The position numbers were made by a program, and so were the translations under genes. This document shows positions 7,726 through 15,740 of a stretch of DNA of 64,000 nucleotides, one piece after another. Origin of the DNA: Beijerinckiaceae bacterium (GTDB lineage: Bacteria; Pseudomonadota; Alphaproteobacteria; Rhizobiales; Beijerinckiaceae); contig WSYC01000017.1 in assembly GCA_009773635.1 (NCBI GenBank), positions 89,883 to 153,882 on the forward strand. The letters are read 5' to 3'. The notes under the pieces are model-generated. The model saw only the letters and a list, made by a program, of their open reading frames with translations. It was not told where the DNA came from and did not search any database. Positions within the stretch are counted from its first letter, which is position 1; every line of letters starts with the position of its first letter.

Positions 7726-9001
7726 GCGGCTGACGCCGCGAGCCCTCAGCGTCTTCCTCCGGGATTGGCCGCTGTTCGCGCGGGCGGATCAGTTGCCACC
7801 CGATACGGCGCAAGGCGGCGGGCCATGGAGCACCTGGCTGGTGATGGGCGGGCGCGGTGCCGGCAAGACGCGCACCGGCGCGGAATGGGTGCGCGGGCTC
7901 GCGCTCGGGCAGCCGCCGTTCTCCGACAGACCCGTCGGGCGCATCGCGATTGTTGCCGAAACCATGCAAGACCTGCGGGAAGTGATGGTGGACGGCATCT
8001 CCGGCCTGCTCGCGGTTCACCCGTGGAGCGAACGCCCGGCCTGGAGCGCCTCGCGCCGCCGGCTTGAGTGGCCGAACGGCGCGCTGGCGCAGGGGTTTTC
8101 GGCGGAGGACCCGGAATCGCTGCGCGGGCCGCAATTCGAAGCCGCGTGGTGCGACGAGCTGGCGAAATGGACCTATGCCGACAAGGCGTTCGACATGCTG
8201 CAGTTCGGATTGCGGCTTGGCGATAATCCGCGCCAGTGCATCACGACAACGCCGCGGCCAACAGCGCTGCTGAAGCGGCTGGCTGCGGACCCGATGACGG
8301 CGCTGAGCCGGGCTCCTACCCGTGCCAATGCCGCCAATCTCGCGCCGAATTTTCTGGCGCAGATCGTCGCACGCTATGCCGGAACGGCGCTCGGCCGGCA
8401 GGAACTCGACGGGCTTTTCATCGAGGAGACGCCCGATGCGCTGTTTCGCCGGGATGTGCTGGAGGCGGCACGGACTGGCAGGCCCACGAGCATGACCCGG
8501 ATTGTCGTGGCGGTGGATCCACCGGCGGGTGGCAAGCGTGGTGGCCGCTGCGGCATTGTCGTCGCCGGCAGGAACGAGGCCGGGCTCGTTTTCGTGATCG
8601 AGGATGCCTCGCTGGAGGTTGCGCGGCCGGAGGTCTGGGCGGCCAAGGCCATCGATGCCTTCCAGCGCCATCAGGCGGATGCGCTGGTGGCCGAAATCAA
8701 CCAAGGCGGCGAAATGGTCACGAGCGTCCTCGCGGCGATCGATCCCGCCGTGCCAGTGACAACGGTGCGGGCCAAGCGCGGCAAACACACCCGCGCCGAG
8801 CCGGTGGCGGCGCTCTATGCGCAGGGCCGGGTGAAGCATATCGGCGCCTTTCCGGCGCTGGAGGACGAAATGGCCGCTTTCGGGCCGGACGGGCTGGCGG
8901 ATGGCCGCTCCCCGGACCGGCTCGATGCGCTGGTCTGGGCGGTCACGCATCTGGCGCTTGATGGCGAGGCCGGCGCACCGCGCGTGCGACAGCTCGGCTG
9001 A
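7625..9001 (+). CDS. GTA large terminase subunit (TerL, g2-like)
   Basis: 458 residues from the ATG at 7625; ATGs at 7574 and 7685 are possible alternatives. The ATPase domain has Walker A GGRGAGKT (75-82) and a Walker B-like CDE in FEAAWCDELAKW, followed by a motif III-like ITTTPRPT. The C-terminal RNase H-like nuclease domain shows VVAVDPPAGG, AEINQGGEM and DRLDALVWAV, the expected acidic residues. It packages host DNA into GTA capsids by ATP hydrolysis and cuts it when the head is full. It overlaps g1 and is followed by the portal gene after 75 bases. Confidence 0.9.
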   Translation: MSTSDPTISLASAPSLRADLMNCVRNGKGAELLERLTPRALSVFLRDWPLFARADQLPPDTAQGGGPWSTWLVMGGRGAGKTRTGAEWVRGLALGQPPFSDRPVGRIAIVAETMQDLREVMVDGISGLLAVHPWSERPAWSASRRRLEWPNGALAQGFSAEDPESLRGPQFEAAWCDELAKWTYADKAFDMLQFGLRLGDNPRQCITTTPRPTALLKRLAADPMTALSRAPTRANAANLAPNFLAQIVARYAGTALGRQELDGLFIEETPDALFRRDVLEAARTGRPTSMTRIVVAVDPPAGGKRGGRCGIVVAGRNEAGLVFVIEDASLEVARPEVWAAKAIDAFQRHQADALVAEINQGGEMVTSVLAAIDPAVPVTTVRAKRGKHTRAEPVAALYAQGRVKHIGAFPALEDEMAAFGPDGLADGRSPDRLDALVWAVTHLALDGEAGAPRVRQLG

Positions 9002-9076
9002 AGCTGCAGGCCCGGTTTTCGGGCCGAACTGACATGCCAACACCTGTTGGCCCATCACATCCAAGTGGAGAGACGC

Positions 9077-10300
9077 ATGGCAAGCCTTCTTGACCGTTTG
9101 ACCGGCCGCGCGCCGAGGCGCACGAAAGCGGTGCGGCAGGCACCGATGGTCGCGTTCCACCAGCCGGGGCTGGGGTTCTTTTCGGATCGCTCCGGTGCAG
9201 GGCTTGTCCATGCCGGCTACCATCGCAACGCGATTGTCTACCGCTGCGTCCGGCTGATTTCGGAGGCGGCGGCGAGCGTCGCCTGGACGGTGCTGGTTGA
9301 TGGCACGGAGCGCAAGGCGCATCCGGTCGAGACGCTGCTCGCACGGCCCAACCCGCGCGAAAGCGGCACCGATCTGCTCGAGGCGCTCTATGGCAATCTG
9401 CTCCTCTCCGGCAATGCCTATTGCGAGGTGATCACGGCCGGCGGCGCGCCGAGGGAGCTGCATGCGCTGCGCCCGGACAAGATCAGCCTCGTGCCCGGCC
9501 CGGACGGCTGGCCGGTTGCCTATGACTATGCCACCGGCTCGCGGCTCGCGCGCTTCCCGATCGGGGAGGGGGGGCAGACGCCGATCCTGCATCTCAGGCT
9601 CTTTGATCCGCTCGATGATCACTACGGCTTTGCCCCGCTCTCGGCGGCGCAGGTGGCGCTCGAAACGCATGATGCCGCGAGCCGCTGGAACAAGGCATTG
9701 CTCGACAACTCGGCCCGGCCTTCGGGCGCTCTGGTCTATGGCACGTCCGAAAACACCAACCTCACGGACGAGCAGTTCGACCGGCTGAAGCAGGAGCTTG
9801 AAAGCGCGTTCCAGGGCAGCATGAACGCCGGGAGGCCCATCCTGCTCGAAGGCGGGCTTGACTGGAAGCCGCTCTCGCTCTCGCCCAAGGATATGGATTT
9901 TCTTGAGGCAAGGGCCGGCGCCGCGCGGGAAATCGCGCTGGCGTTCGGCGTGCCGCCGCTGCTGCTCGGCCTGCCCGGCGACAATACCCACGCCAACTAC
10001 GCCGAGGCGAACCGGGCGTTCTGGCGCACGACCATCCTGCCGCTGGTGCAGCGGACGCAGGGCGCGATGGCGCATTGGCTGCAGCCCTGCTTTACGGAAA
10101 CGATCCGCTTCCGGCCCGATGTCGATGCGATCGAGGCGCTGGCCAGCGAGCGCGAGGCGCTCTGGCGCCGGGTGTCTGCGGCCAGCTTCCTGACCGAGGA
10201 CGAGAAGCGCGAGGCGCTCGGCTATGGCCGCAGGACCGGCGCGCTCGACATCAGCGAAGTCGCTGCCATCCTTTCCGCCAGTCCGACACCGCGTGGCTGA
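9077..10300 (+). CDS. HK97-type portal protein (g3-like)
   Basis: 408 residues starting MASLLDRLTG at an ATG with GTGGAGAG upstream. It carries typical HK97 portal features: HRNAIVYRCVRLISEAAASVAW near the N-terminus, LYGNLLLSGNAYCEV, the stretch DHYGFAPLSAAQVALETHDAA, and AREIALAFGVPPLLLGLPGDNTHANYAEANRAFWR near the C-terminal side. It forms the dodecameric ring at one capsid vertex through which DNA enters, and it docks the terminase and connector. Confidence 0.92.
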   Translation: MASLLDRLTGRAPRRTKAVRQAPMVAFHQPGLGFFSDRSGAGLVHAGYHRNAIVYRCVRLISEAAASVAWTVLVDGTERKAHPVETLLARPNPRESGTDLLEALYGNLLLSGNAYCEVITAGGAPRELHALRPDKISLVPGPDGWPVAYDYATGSRLARFPIGEGGQTPILHLRLFDPLDDHYGFAPLSAAQVALETHDAASRWNKALLDNSARPSGALVYGTSENTNLTDEQFDRLKQELESAFQGSMNAGRPILLEGGLDWKPLSLSPKDMDFLEARAGAAREIALAFGVPPLLLGLPGDNTHANYAEANRAFWRTTILPLVQRTQGAMAHWLQPCFTETIRFRPDVDAIEALASEREALWRRVSAASFLTEDEKREALGYGRRTGALDISEVAAILSASPTPRG

Positions 10301-10310
10301 CGCGGCGCTC

Positions 10311-10502
10311 ATGACATCGATCACGGAGTCGATCCTGTCGCGGGGCGATCTCGCGCATCTCGCGCTGTTCCTGTGGGCGAGCGGGGCTTCCGCGCTGCTT
10401 GTGCATGTCTTCCGCGAGATGGCCGCCGCCAACCGGCGCTTTGACGCCTTCGTGCGGGAACTCGCCCGCTTCAACAATCGCCACGGAGAAGAGACACCAT
10501 GA
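10311..10502 (+). CDS. GTA g3.5-like small membrane protein
   Basis: 63 residues between portal and protease genes, the position of g3.5 in RcGTA. It has one hydrophobic segment (about 12-32, LAHLALFLWASGASALLVHVF) followed by a polar helical tail. Its stop codon overlaps the next start (ATGA at 10499-10502). The role of g3.5 is not known. Confidence 0.65.
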   Translation: MTSITESILSRGDLAHLALFLWASGASALLVHVFREMAAANRRFDAFVRELARFNNRHGEETP

Positions 10503-10699
10503 ACCGATTTCGAATGCCGGCCGCCTTGCGAAGGGCGAGCGGGCAGCCCGCCCATGGAGGGGCGCGCGATGTCTTCCAGCGCTTCTTTGATCTCATCGAG
10601 CGCTTCGAGCGGCCGCGCCGCCCACCGGACAAAGACCATGCGCCGGAGGTGAAGGCGCGGATCACGAGGCTGGATGACGAGCCCAAGCGCAAACCCTGA
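10499..10699 (+). CDS. small hypothetical protein in GTA cluster
   Basis: 66 residues, very basic and proline/arginine rich, with a central amphipathic helix (RDVFQRFFDLIERFERP). The ATG overlaps the stop of the g3.5-like gene and has GGAGAAGAG upstream, so translation is well supported. I do not recognise a family and know of no counterpart in RcGTA. It may be an accessory or scaffold-like peptide; that is inference. Confidence 0.5.
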   Translation: MNRFRMPAALRRASGQPAHGGARDVFQRFFDLIERFERPRRPPDKDHAPEVKARITRLDDEPKRKP

Positions 10700-10712
10700 C
10701 CGGAGATCGCCG

Positions 10713-11276
10713 ATGACCCTTTCTTCCCTTTCCGACCGGCCCTCCTCCCCACCGGTCGGGGACGGCGTCCACGCACCTTTCCCCTCATCCGGGTGCGTGG
10801 ACGCCACGTTTTATCCCACGGCCGAAAAGGGCGAGTTCGAGGGCTATGCCTCGCTGTTCGGGATCATGGATCTCGGCCACGACGTGGTGATGCCCGGCGC
10901 CTTCCGCGACTCGATCGAGCGACGGGGTGCACCGGGCGTCAAGCTCCTTTGGCAGCATGATCCGATGCAGCCCGTCGGCATCTGGCGATCGATCGAGGAA
11001 GACAGCCGCGGGCTTTACGTTCGCGGCGCGCTCGACCTCGGGCAGGGCAAATCCCGCGAGATCCTGAGCCTGATGCGGCAGGGTGCGCTCGATGGGCTCT
11101 CGATCGGCTATCGCACGGAGATCGAGCGCAAGGACCCGGAAACCGGCCTGCGCCGCCTCGAGCGGATCGACCTGTGGGAAATCTCGCTCGTGACCTTCCC
11201 GCTGCTGCCGCAGGCGCGGGTGCGGTCGGTGAAAGCCCGGCCCGCACGCCGGATGAACCCTTACTTCTCCCGCTGA
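10713..11276 (+). CDS. HK97 family prohead protease (g4-like)
   Basis: 187 residues with CGGAG at 10701 as ribosome site. The fold markers of the U35 prohead protease are visible: EFEGYASLFGIMDLGHDVVMPGAF, VKLLWQHD with the catalytic His, GLYVRGALDLGQGKSREILSLMRQGALDGLSIGY with the catalytic Ser, and LWEISLVTFPLLPQARV. It cleaves the scaffold domain of the capsid protein during maturation. The N-terminal 35 residues are low complexity. It sits directly before the capsid gene. Confidence 0.9.
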   Translation: MTLSSLSDRPSSPPVGDGVHAPFPSSGCVDATFYPTAEKGEFEGYASLFGIMDLGHDVVMPGAFRDSIERRGAPGVKLLWQHDPMQPVGIWRSIEEDSRGLYVRGALDLGQGKSREILSLMRQGALDGLSIGYRTEIERKDPETGLRRLERIDLWEISLVTFPLLPQARVRSVKARPARRMNPYFSR

Positions 11277-11343
11277 TCCGGCCTCGCAAGGCCTGGATAC
11301 ACGCCGCCCGCAAGGCGGCATTCCCCTGAAAGAGGATTTGACG

Positions 11344-12648
11344 ATGGATCGTTGCAACGAAGCGCGCGGTGCGCCCGAAACGAAAGTGCAGCACATGAAC
11401 GAGCAGGACATGAAAGGACTGGAGATGACGTCATCCGATGCCCGTGGCCAAGCAGCCAGCGCGTATGAAGCCAAAGCGCATGAAGCCAGAATGACGGAGA
11501 CCTTCGAGGCGTTCAAATCCGCCAACGACGAGCGTCTGCGCGAGATCGAGCGCAAGCAGCATGCCGATGTCCTGCTGGAGGAAAAAGTCGAGCGTCTCAA
11601 CCGCGAGATGGACAGGATGACCACCAAGGCCGCACGTCCGGTGCTTGTCGGCTCTGAACGGCGCGACGGGATGATCGCGGTCGAGCACAAGGCAGCCTTC
11701 GAATCCTATGCCCGAAGCGGGCAGGCGGATGGCCTGCGCATGCTCGAAGCCAAGGCTCTCAACGGGGCGATTGCGCCGGATGGCGGCTATCTGCTGCCGC
11801 CGGACGCCGAAGCCTCGATCCTCGCCCGGATGGCGGCGCTCTCGCCGATCCGCTCGATCGCCACGGTGCGCCCGCTGGCGAATTCGTCGCTGAAGAAGGC
11901 GGTCTACCCCAACGGCGCGAATGCTGGCTGGGCCGCGCAGACGAATCCGTCGAACACGGTGACCACGAACCAGTATTCCGAGCTGAGCTTCCCGACCATG
12001 GAGCTTTTCGCCCAGCCGGCGGCGACGCAGACGATGCTGGACGACGCGGCGGTGGATGTCGAAAGCTGGATTGCCGACGAGATCGTCTATTCGTTCTCGG
12101 AGGCGGAAAGCACAGCCTTTATTACAGGGGATGGCACCAACAAGCCCAAGGGCCTGCTGACCTACCCGACAGTGGATGATTCATCCTGGGCCTGGGGCAG
12201 CATCGGCACGGTCTCGACCGGCGTTTCGGCGAATTTCCCTGCCTCCAGTCCGTCGGATATCCTTGTCGACCTAGCGCATGCCCTGCGCAGCGCCTACCGC
12301 CAGCGGGCGAGCTTCGTGATGAACCGCAAGACGCAAGGCGCGATCCGCAAGTTCAAGGATGCGAACGGAAACTACATCTGGGCTCCGCCAACCACCATCG
12401 GTGCCAAGGCGACGCTGATGAACTTCCCTGTCGTCGAGGCCGAGGACATGCCGGATATCGCCGCCAATTCGCTCTCGATTGCCTTCGGTGATTTCCGCCG
12501 CGGCTATCTCGTGATTGACCGCGTCGGTATCCGCGCCCTGCGCGATCCGTATTCCTCCAAGCCCTACGTGTTGTTCTACACCACGAAGCGGGTCGGCGGC
12601 GGCGTGCAGGACTTCGAGGCGATCAAGCTCCTGAAGTTCGGCGTCTAA
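11344..12648 (+). CDS. HK97 family major capsid protein (g5-like)
   Basis: 434 residues from the ATG at 11344, six bases after an in-frame TTG; AGAGGA lies upstream. An N-terminal helical scaffold (delta) domain of roughly 95 residues, rich in E, K and R (FKSANDERLREIERKQHADVLLEEKVERLNREMDRM), precedes the HK97 fold, which begins around GAIAPDGGYLLPPDAEASI. Typical capsid stretches are FITGDGTNKPKGLL, ASFVMNRKTQGAIRKFKDANG and GDFRRGYLVIDRVGIR. It builds the GTA head. The next gene, a protease, lies on the opposite strand and overlaps this stop by four bases. Confidence 0.92.
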   Translation: MDRCNEARGAPETKVQHMNEQDMKGLEMTSSDARGQAASAYEAKAHEARMTETFEAFKSANDERLREIERKQHADVLLEEKVERLNREMDRMTTKAARPVLVGSERRDGMIAVEHKAAFESYARSGQADGLRMLEAKALNGAIAPDGGYLLPPDAEASILARMAALSPIRSIATVRPLANSSLKKAVYPNGANAGWAAQTNPSNTVTTNQYSELSFPTMELFAQPAATQTMLDDAAVDVESWIADEIVYSFSEAESTAFITGDGTNKPKGLLTYPTVDDSSWAWGSIGTVSTGVSANFPASSPSDILVDLAHALRSAYRQRASFVMNRKTQGAIRKFKDANGNYIWAPPTTIGAKATLMNFPVVEAEDMPDIAANSLSIAFGDFRRGYLVIDRVGIRALRDPYSSKPYVLFYTTKRVGGGVQDFEAIKLLKFGV

Positions 12649-13415
12649 TCGGCGGCGAGCACGAGGGGGCGGCCGGCAGCTGAAAGGCTGCGGCTGCCCC
12701 AGCGGGCGAGGACGCCATCGATCCAGCCGCGTTGCGGCGCGATGCGCACGGCCTGCGCGACCGTGCCGCAGCTCTGGGCGGTGCCGAATTTCTCGCGGCC
12801 ATAGACGACACCGACAACAGTCAGGCCATCGAGAACCGGACCGCCGGAATCGCCGGTGCAGACCGCGAAATCCGACAGATCGGAATCCGGGCGATACCCG
12901 AGGCGCAGGAAACGCGGATAGAGCTTGGGCAGCACCTCGACGCGCGCACTGCGCAAGGTGCCGGCGCTGGCTTCATCCCGCTCCGCCGCCAAGCCGAAGC
13001 CGGCGACGGTGCGGCGCACACCGATCGCGTGGTTGCCATCCCCGGTCTCCAGCGCAATCGGCTGGAAGCGCGCGGGCAGGGGGCCATCGAGCTTGATCAG
13101 GGCAAGATCAACCGAGACACGCGCAGCGGGCGAAAACCCCGGGTTGACGGCCTTGGCCGCCACGCGTTGCAGGACATGCGAGCCATCCTCGGGATAGGCG
13201 ACGACGACCTGCTTGCTGCCGGCGACGCAATGCGCAGCGGTGAGCACGATCGTGGGCGCGATCACGGTGCCGGTACAGGCGCCGTGCCGGTTGCCCTGCT
13301 TAGAGAGCACCATGACGAGATGGGACCTGAGCCCTGAATCAGCGCCGGCCGCCTTGCCGCCAAGGGCGTAGGCGGGGCCGGCAACGACAAGGCTGAACAC
13401 GGCGAAGAGCAGCAT
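12645..13415 (-). CDS. secreted trypsin-like (S1) serine protease, antisense insertion in GTA cluster
   Basis: 256 residues from the ATG at 13415; a GTG at 13442 would add nine residues with a positive charge and is an alternative. An N-terminal hydrophobic segment ending in PAYALGG acts as a signal peptide. The catalytic triad is complete: His62 in LTAAHC, Asp103 in VDLALIKL, Ser190 in TGDSGGPV, with a paired cysteine arrangement. The product should be periplasmic or extracellular. It is transcribed against all GTA genes, between capsid and g6. It is not a structural GTA gene that I know, so it is probably cargo acquired by the cluster. Confidence 0.85.
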   Translation of the reverse strand: MLLFAVFSLVVAGPAYALGGKAAGADSGLRSHLVMVLSKQGNRHGACTGTVIAPTIVLTAAHCVAGSKQVVVAYPEDGSHVLQRVAAKAVNPGFSPAARVSVDLALIKLDGPLPARFQPIALETGDGNHAIGVRRTVAGFGLAAERDEASAGTLRSARVEVLPKLYPRFLRLGYRPDSDLSDFAVCTGDSGGPVLDGLTVVGVVYGREKFGTAQSCGTVAQAVRIAPQRGWIDGVLARWGSRSLSAAGRPLVLAAD

Positions 13416-13521
13416 GCTCGAAGGGCGAAAATAATCGGTCACGCCCGGACCATTACACCGCGCCACGACCGGTGCAAGCGCCAACGCGCACCACACACCA
13501 ATCCAAGAATGGAAATACGCC

Positions 13522-14085
13522 ATGATCCCTGTTCTGGTCGAAGGCCCGACGGTCGAGCCGGTCTCGCTCGCCGAGGCCAAGCTGTGGCTCCGCATCGACG
13601 GGGCCGACGAGGATGATCTCGTGCAGGCGCTGATCGTTGCCGCGCGCATGATGGTCGAGGCCGAGATCGGACAAGTGCTGCTGGGGCAAAGCTGGCGACT
13701 CGTTGGCGATGCCTGGCCGGCTGACGAGCTGATTCCGGTGCGCGTCGGCCGCATCCTGAGTGTTGCCGGCGGGCGGGGGTTTTCCGCGCAGGGCACACCG
13801 ACCGCCATCGCCGCCGACCAGTTCCCGGTGTTTCCCAACGCAATCCCGCCGGCGCTGATGGCACTTCAGCGGCCGATGCCGGGCCGCATCTATTCCGGTA
13901 TCGAGATCGATCTCCGGCTCGGCTACGGCGAGGCGGCGGGGGATGTGCCAGAGACGATCCGGCTCGCCATCCGCCGGCTTGTTTCGCTCTGGTATGAGGA
14001 TCGCGGGGATGCGCATGACCCCGAAGCGGGCCTGCCGCCGCAGATCCGGGCGCTTCTGCGCCCGTTTCGCCGTATCCGGCTGTGA
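13522..14085 (+). CDS. head-tail connector protein (g6-like adaptor)
   Basis: 187 residues. The N-terminal part PVSLAEAKLWLRIDGADEDDLVQALIVAARMMVEAEIGQVLL is the classic gp6-like connector motif, in which helices insert between portal subunits. The C-terminal part IEIDLRLGYGEAAGDVPETIRLAIRRLVSLWYE is also typical. It adapts the portal to the tail stopper. The start lies 106 bases after the antisense protease start, so the protease has its promoter region overlapping this gene start. Confidence 0.88.
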   Translation: MIPVLVEGPTVEPVSLAEAKLWLRIDGADEDDLVQALIVAARMMVEAEIGQVLLGQSWRLVGDAWPADELIPVRVGRILSVAGGRGFSAQGTPTAIAADQFPVFPNAIPPALMALQRPMPGRIYSGIEIDLRLGYGEAAGDVPETIRLAIRRLVSLWYEDRGDAHDPEAGLPPQIRALLRPFRRIRL

Positions 14086-14094
14086 GTTCCGCCG

Positions 14095-14436
14095 ATGACA
14101 CAGAGCAGCAGAACTCCCCGGATTGAAAACCGCCGGTGCCGCATGGTGCTCGAAGCGCCGGTTGAAACCGTCAATGCGCTTGGCGGCGCCACGATCACGT
14201 TCCAGCCGATCACGACGCTCTGGGCACAGCTTGAGGCGCGCGGCGGCACTGAGCGTGACCGCGGCGGACGGCTCGAAGGGACAACCGACAGCCGGATCAC
14301 GATCCGCTGGCGTGGCGGCATCGATGCAAGGATGCGCTTTACCTTCGGTGCGCGCGTGTTCGCGATCCGCTCCAGTTTCGACCCCGATGGTCGCAAGCGC
14401 GATCTCGTCTGCATCTGCGAGGAGATCACGCCATGA
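14095..14436 (+). CDS. head closure protein (g7-like stopper)
   Basis: 113 residues of beta-rich sequence: RRCRMVLEAPVETVNALGGATITFQPITTLWAQLEARGG and RITIRWRGGIDARMRFTFGARVFAIRSSFDPDGRKRDLVCICEE. This matches the SPP1 gp16-like head closure fold (head-tail adaptor). It plugs DNA in the filled head before tail attachment. It follows g6 by nine bases and overlaps g8 by four. Confidence 0.88.
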   Translation: MTQSSRTPRIENRRCRMVLEAPVETVNALGGATITFQPITTLWAQLEARGGTERDRGGRLEGTTDSRITIRWRGGIDARMRFTFGARVFAIRSSFDPDGRKRDLVCICEEITP

Positions 14437-14846
14437 GCATCGCCAGCCATCCGGTCGCCAGCCTCAAGGCGATGCTGCGGGCGCATCTCCTCGCCGATGC
14501 CGCCATCACCGGCATCACCGGAACCGCAGTCTTCGAGACGCCGCCACGCGGCACCAAGCCGCCCTACATCCTGCTGGGGGATGCGGTCGCTGCCGAGAAC
14601 GATGCGGTGGAGTATCAAGGGGCGATCATCGATCTCGATATTGTCGCCTACGCCGCCGAACGTGGCACGGCGGGCGTTCTGGCGCTTGCTTCGGCGCTGG
14701 AGGCGGCGCTGGCGCAGCCGCTGCCGGTGCTCGTGGACCACCGTCTCGTCGCGCTGGAAATCCGCCAGAGCGCGACGCGACACGATGTCGCGGCCGCGCT
14801 TTCCCGCGCGACGCTGCGGCTGCGCGCGATCACCGAACCCCTCTAG
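14433..14846 (+). CDS. DUF3168 tail terminator protein (g8-like)
   Basis: 137 residues with the DUF3168 pattern: LKAMLRAHLLADAAITGITG...FETPPRGTKPPYILLGDA...YQGAIIDLDIVAYAAERGTAGVLALASALEAAL. In RcGTA this protein terminates the tail tube at the head-tail interface. The ATG overlaps the g7 stop. A repeat of about 100 bases separates it from g9. Confidence 0.88.
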   Translation: MSIASHPVASLKAMLRAHLLADAAITGITGTAVFETPPRGTKPPYILLGDAVAAENDAVEYQGAIIDLDIVAYAAERGTAGVLALASALEAALAQPLPVLVDHRLVALEIRQSATRHDVAAALSRATLRLRAITEPL

Positions 14847-14946
14847 GGCATGCCTCTTCAGGCGAAACCATAGCCGAACTCTATCTCTTTGTTTTGTCGC
14901 ATGTTGTTACGCAAAACCGGTTTCCACTTTTGCGCAACATGCTCTA
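14847..14946. repeat. Hyphomicrobiales intergenic palindromic repeat (copy 1)
   Basis: About 100 non-coding bases between g8 and g9. The core is an imperfect palindrome: GCATGTTG (14899-14906) pairs with CAACATGC (14935-14942), and CGCAAAA pairs with TTTTGCG around a central ACCGGTTTCCAC. I recognise this sequence type as a short interspersed repeat common in rhizobial genomes. A second, diverged copy in the opposite orientation lies at 58263-58302. It breaks the otherwise tight spacing of the GTA operon. Confidence 0.75.
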
Positions 14947-14962
14947 ACCCTCAGGACACATC

Positions 14963-15373
14963 ATGGCAGCTCAACGCGGCAAGGATATTTTGCTCAAGGT
15001 CGACGACGGCACGGCGCAATTTGTGACCCTCGCCGGCCTCAGGACCCGGAAATTTTCCCTCAACGCCGAGGCGGTGGATATCACCCACTCCGAATCCGCG
15101 GGGCGCTGGCGGGAATTGCTCGATGGTGCCGGTGTCAAACGGGCGAGTGTGACGGGCAACGGTATCTTCAAGGACGGTTCCTCGGATGCACTCGCCCGGC
15201 AGATTTTCTTCGACGGGCTGATCCGCCCCTGGCAGATCATCCTGCCGGATTTCGGCACGATCACTGGCCCGTTCCAGATCGCCGCCCTCGACTACAAGGG
15301 CGAGCATTCCGGCGAAATGACGTTCGAGCTGACGCTGGAAAGCGCCGGCGCGCTCGCCTTCGCGGCACTGTGA
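14963..15373 (+). CDS. phage major tail protein, TP901-1 type (g9-like tail tube)
   Basis: 136 residues beginning MAAQRGKDILLKVDDG, with FVTLAGLRTRKFSLNAEAVDITHSES, GRWRELLDGAGVKRASVTGNGIFKDG and PDFGTITGPFQIAALDYKGEHSGEMTFELTLESAG. These are the standard features of TP901-1-like tail tube subunits. It polymerises around the tape measure to form the GTA tail tube. It lies 117 bases after g8, the gap being filled by a repeat, and 5 bases before g10. Confidence 0.9.
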   Translation: MAAQRGKDILLKVDDGTAQFVTLAGLRTRKFSLNAEAVDITHSESAGRWRELLDGAGVKRASVTGNGIFKDGSSDALARQIFFDGLIRPWQIILPDFGTITGPFQIAALDYKGEHSGEMTFELTLESAGALAFAAL

Positions 15374-15378
15374 GGCCG

Positions 15379-15717
15379 ATGATGGGCAATCCGCATCGCG
15401 GCGAAGCCAGCATCGAGCTTGGTGGTCGGCGGTATATCCTCCGGCTGACGTTGCAGGCGCTGGCGGAAATCGAGACGGCCTTCGCTGTCGACGGGCTGGA
15501 GGCGCTCGGCGCGCGCTTCGGCTCGGGAAAGCTTGGCACACGCGATATGCTCTCGATCCTCGGCGCGTTGGTGCGCGGTGGTGGCGAACGCATCGCGGAC
15601 AGCGATCTCGCCAGCACAATCGAGGCACAGGATCTGCCCGCGATCATCAGCGCGATCAGCGCGGTCTTTGCCGCGAGCTTTGCCGGGAGCGGGGCAACGA
15701 CGGCGGGCCCTCGCTAG
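15379..15717 (+). CDS. GTA g10-like tail assembly chaperone
   Basis: 112 residues. ATGs at 15379 and 15382 are both possible. The start MMGNPHRGEASIELGGRRYILRLTLQALAEIETAFAVDGLEALGARFGSGKL is the GTA-gp10 signature. It lies where phages carry the G/GT tail assembly chaperones. The last codons contain GGGCCCT in the zero frame G-GGC-CCT, and the -1 frame stays open into the next gene, which suggests a frameshifted g10-g10.1 product. Beyond chaperone work on the tape measure, the family function is not established. Confidence 0.85.
   Translation: MMGNPHRGEASIELGGRRYILRLTLQALAEIETAFAVDGLEALGARFGSGKLGTRDMLSILGALVRGGGERIADSDLASTIEAQDLPAIISAISAVFAASFAGSGATTAGPR
15705..15711 (+). other. candidate -1 ribosomal frameshift site joining g10 to g10.1
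   Basis: GGGCCCT fits the X-XXY-YYZ slippery rule in the g10 frame (P-site GGC, A-site CCT), one codon before the final sense codon. After a -1 slip the frame reads TCG CTA GCC GCA and runs without a stop into the g10.1 frame. Tail assembly chaperone pairs in many phages use such a shift. A C-rich slippery site is less efficient than the A-rich sites usually seen, so this is a hypothesis. Confidence 0.35.
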
Positions 15718-15740
15718 CCGCAGGGCGCGCGGAAGACCAC

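Noticed and set aside
7481..10807. A minus-strand open frame of 1108 codons opposite the terminase, portal and protease genes
   Set aside because: It mirrors well-identified plus-strand GTA genes. Its composition is Arg/Pro/His-rich as expected for an antisense frame in high-GC DNA, and it has no domain.
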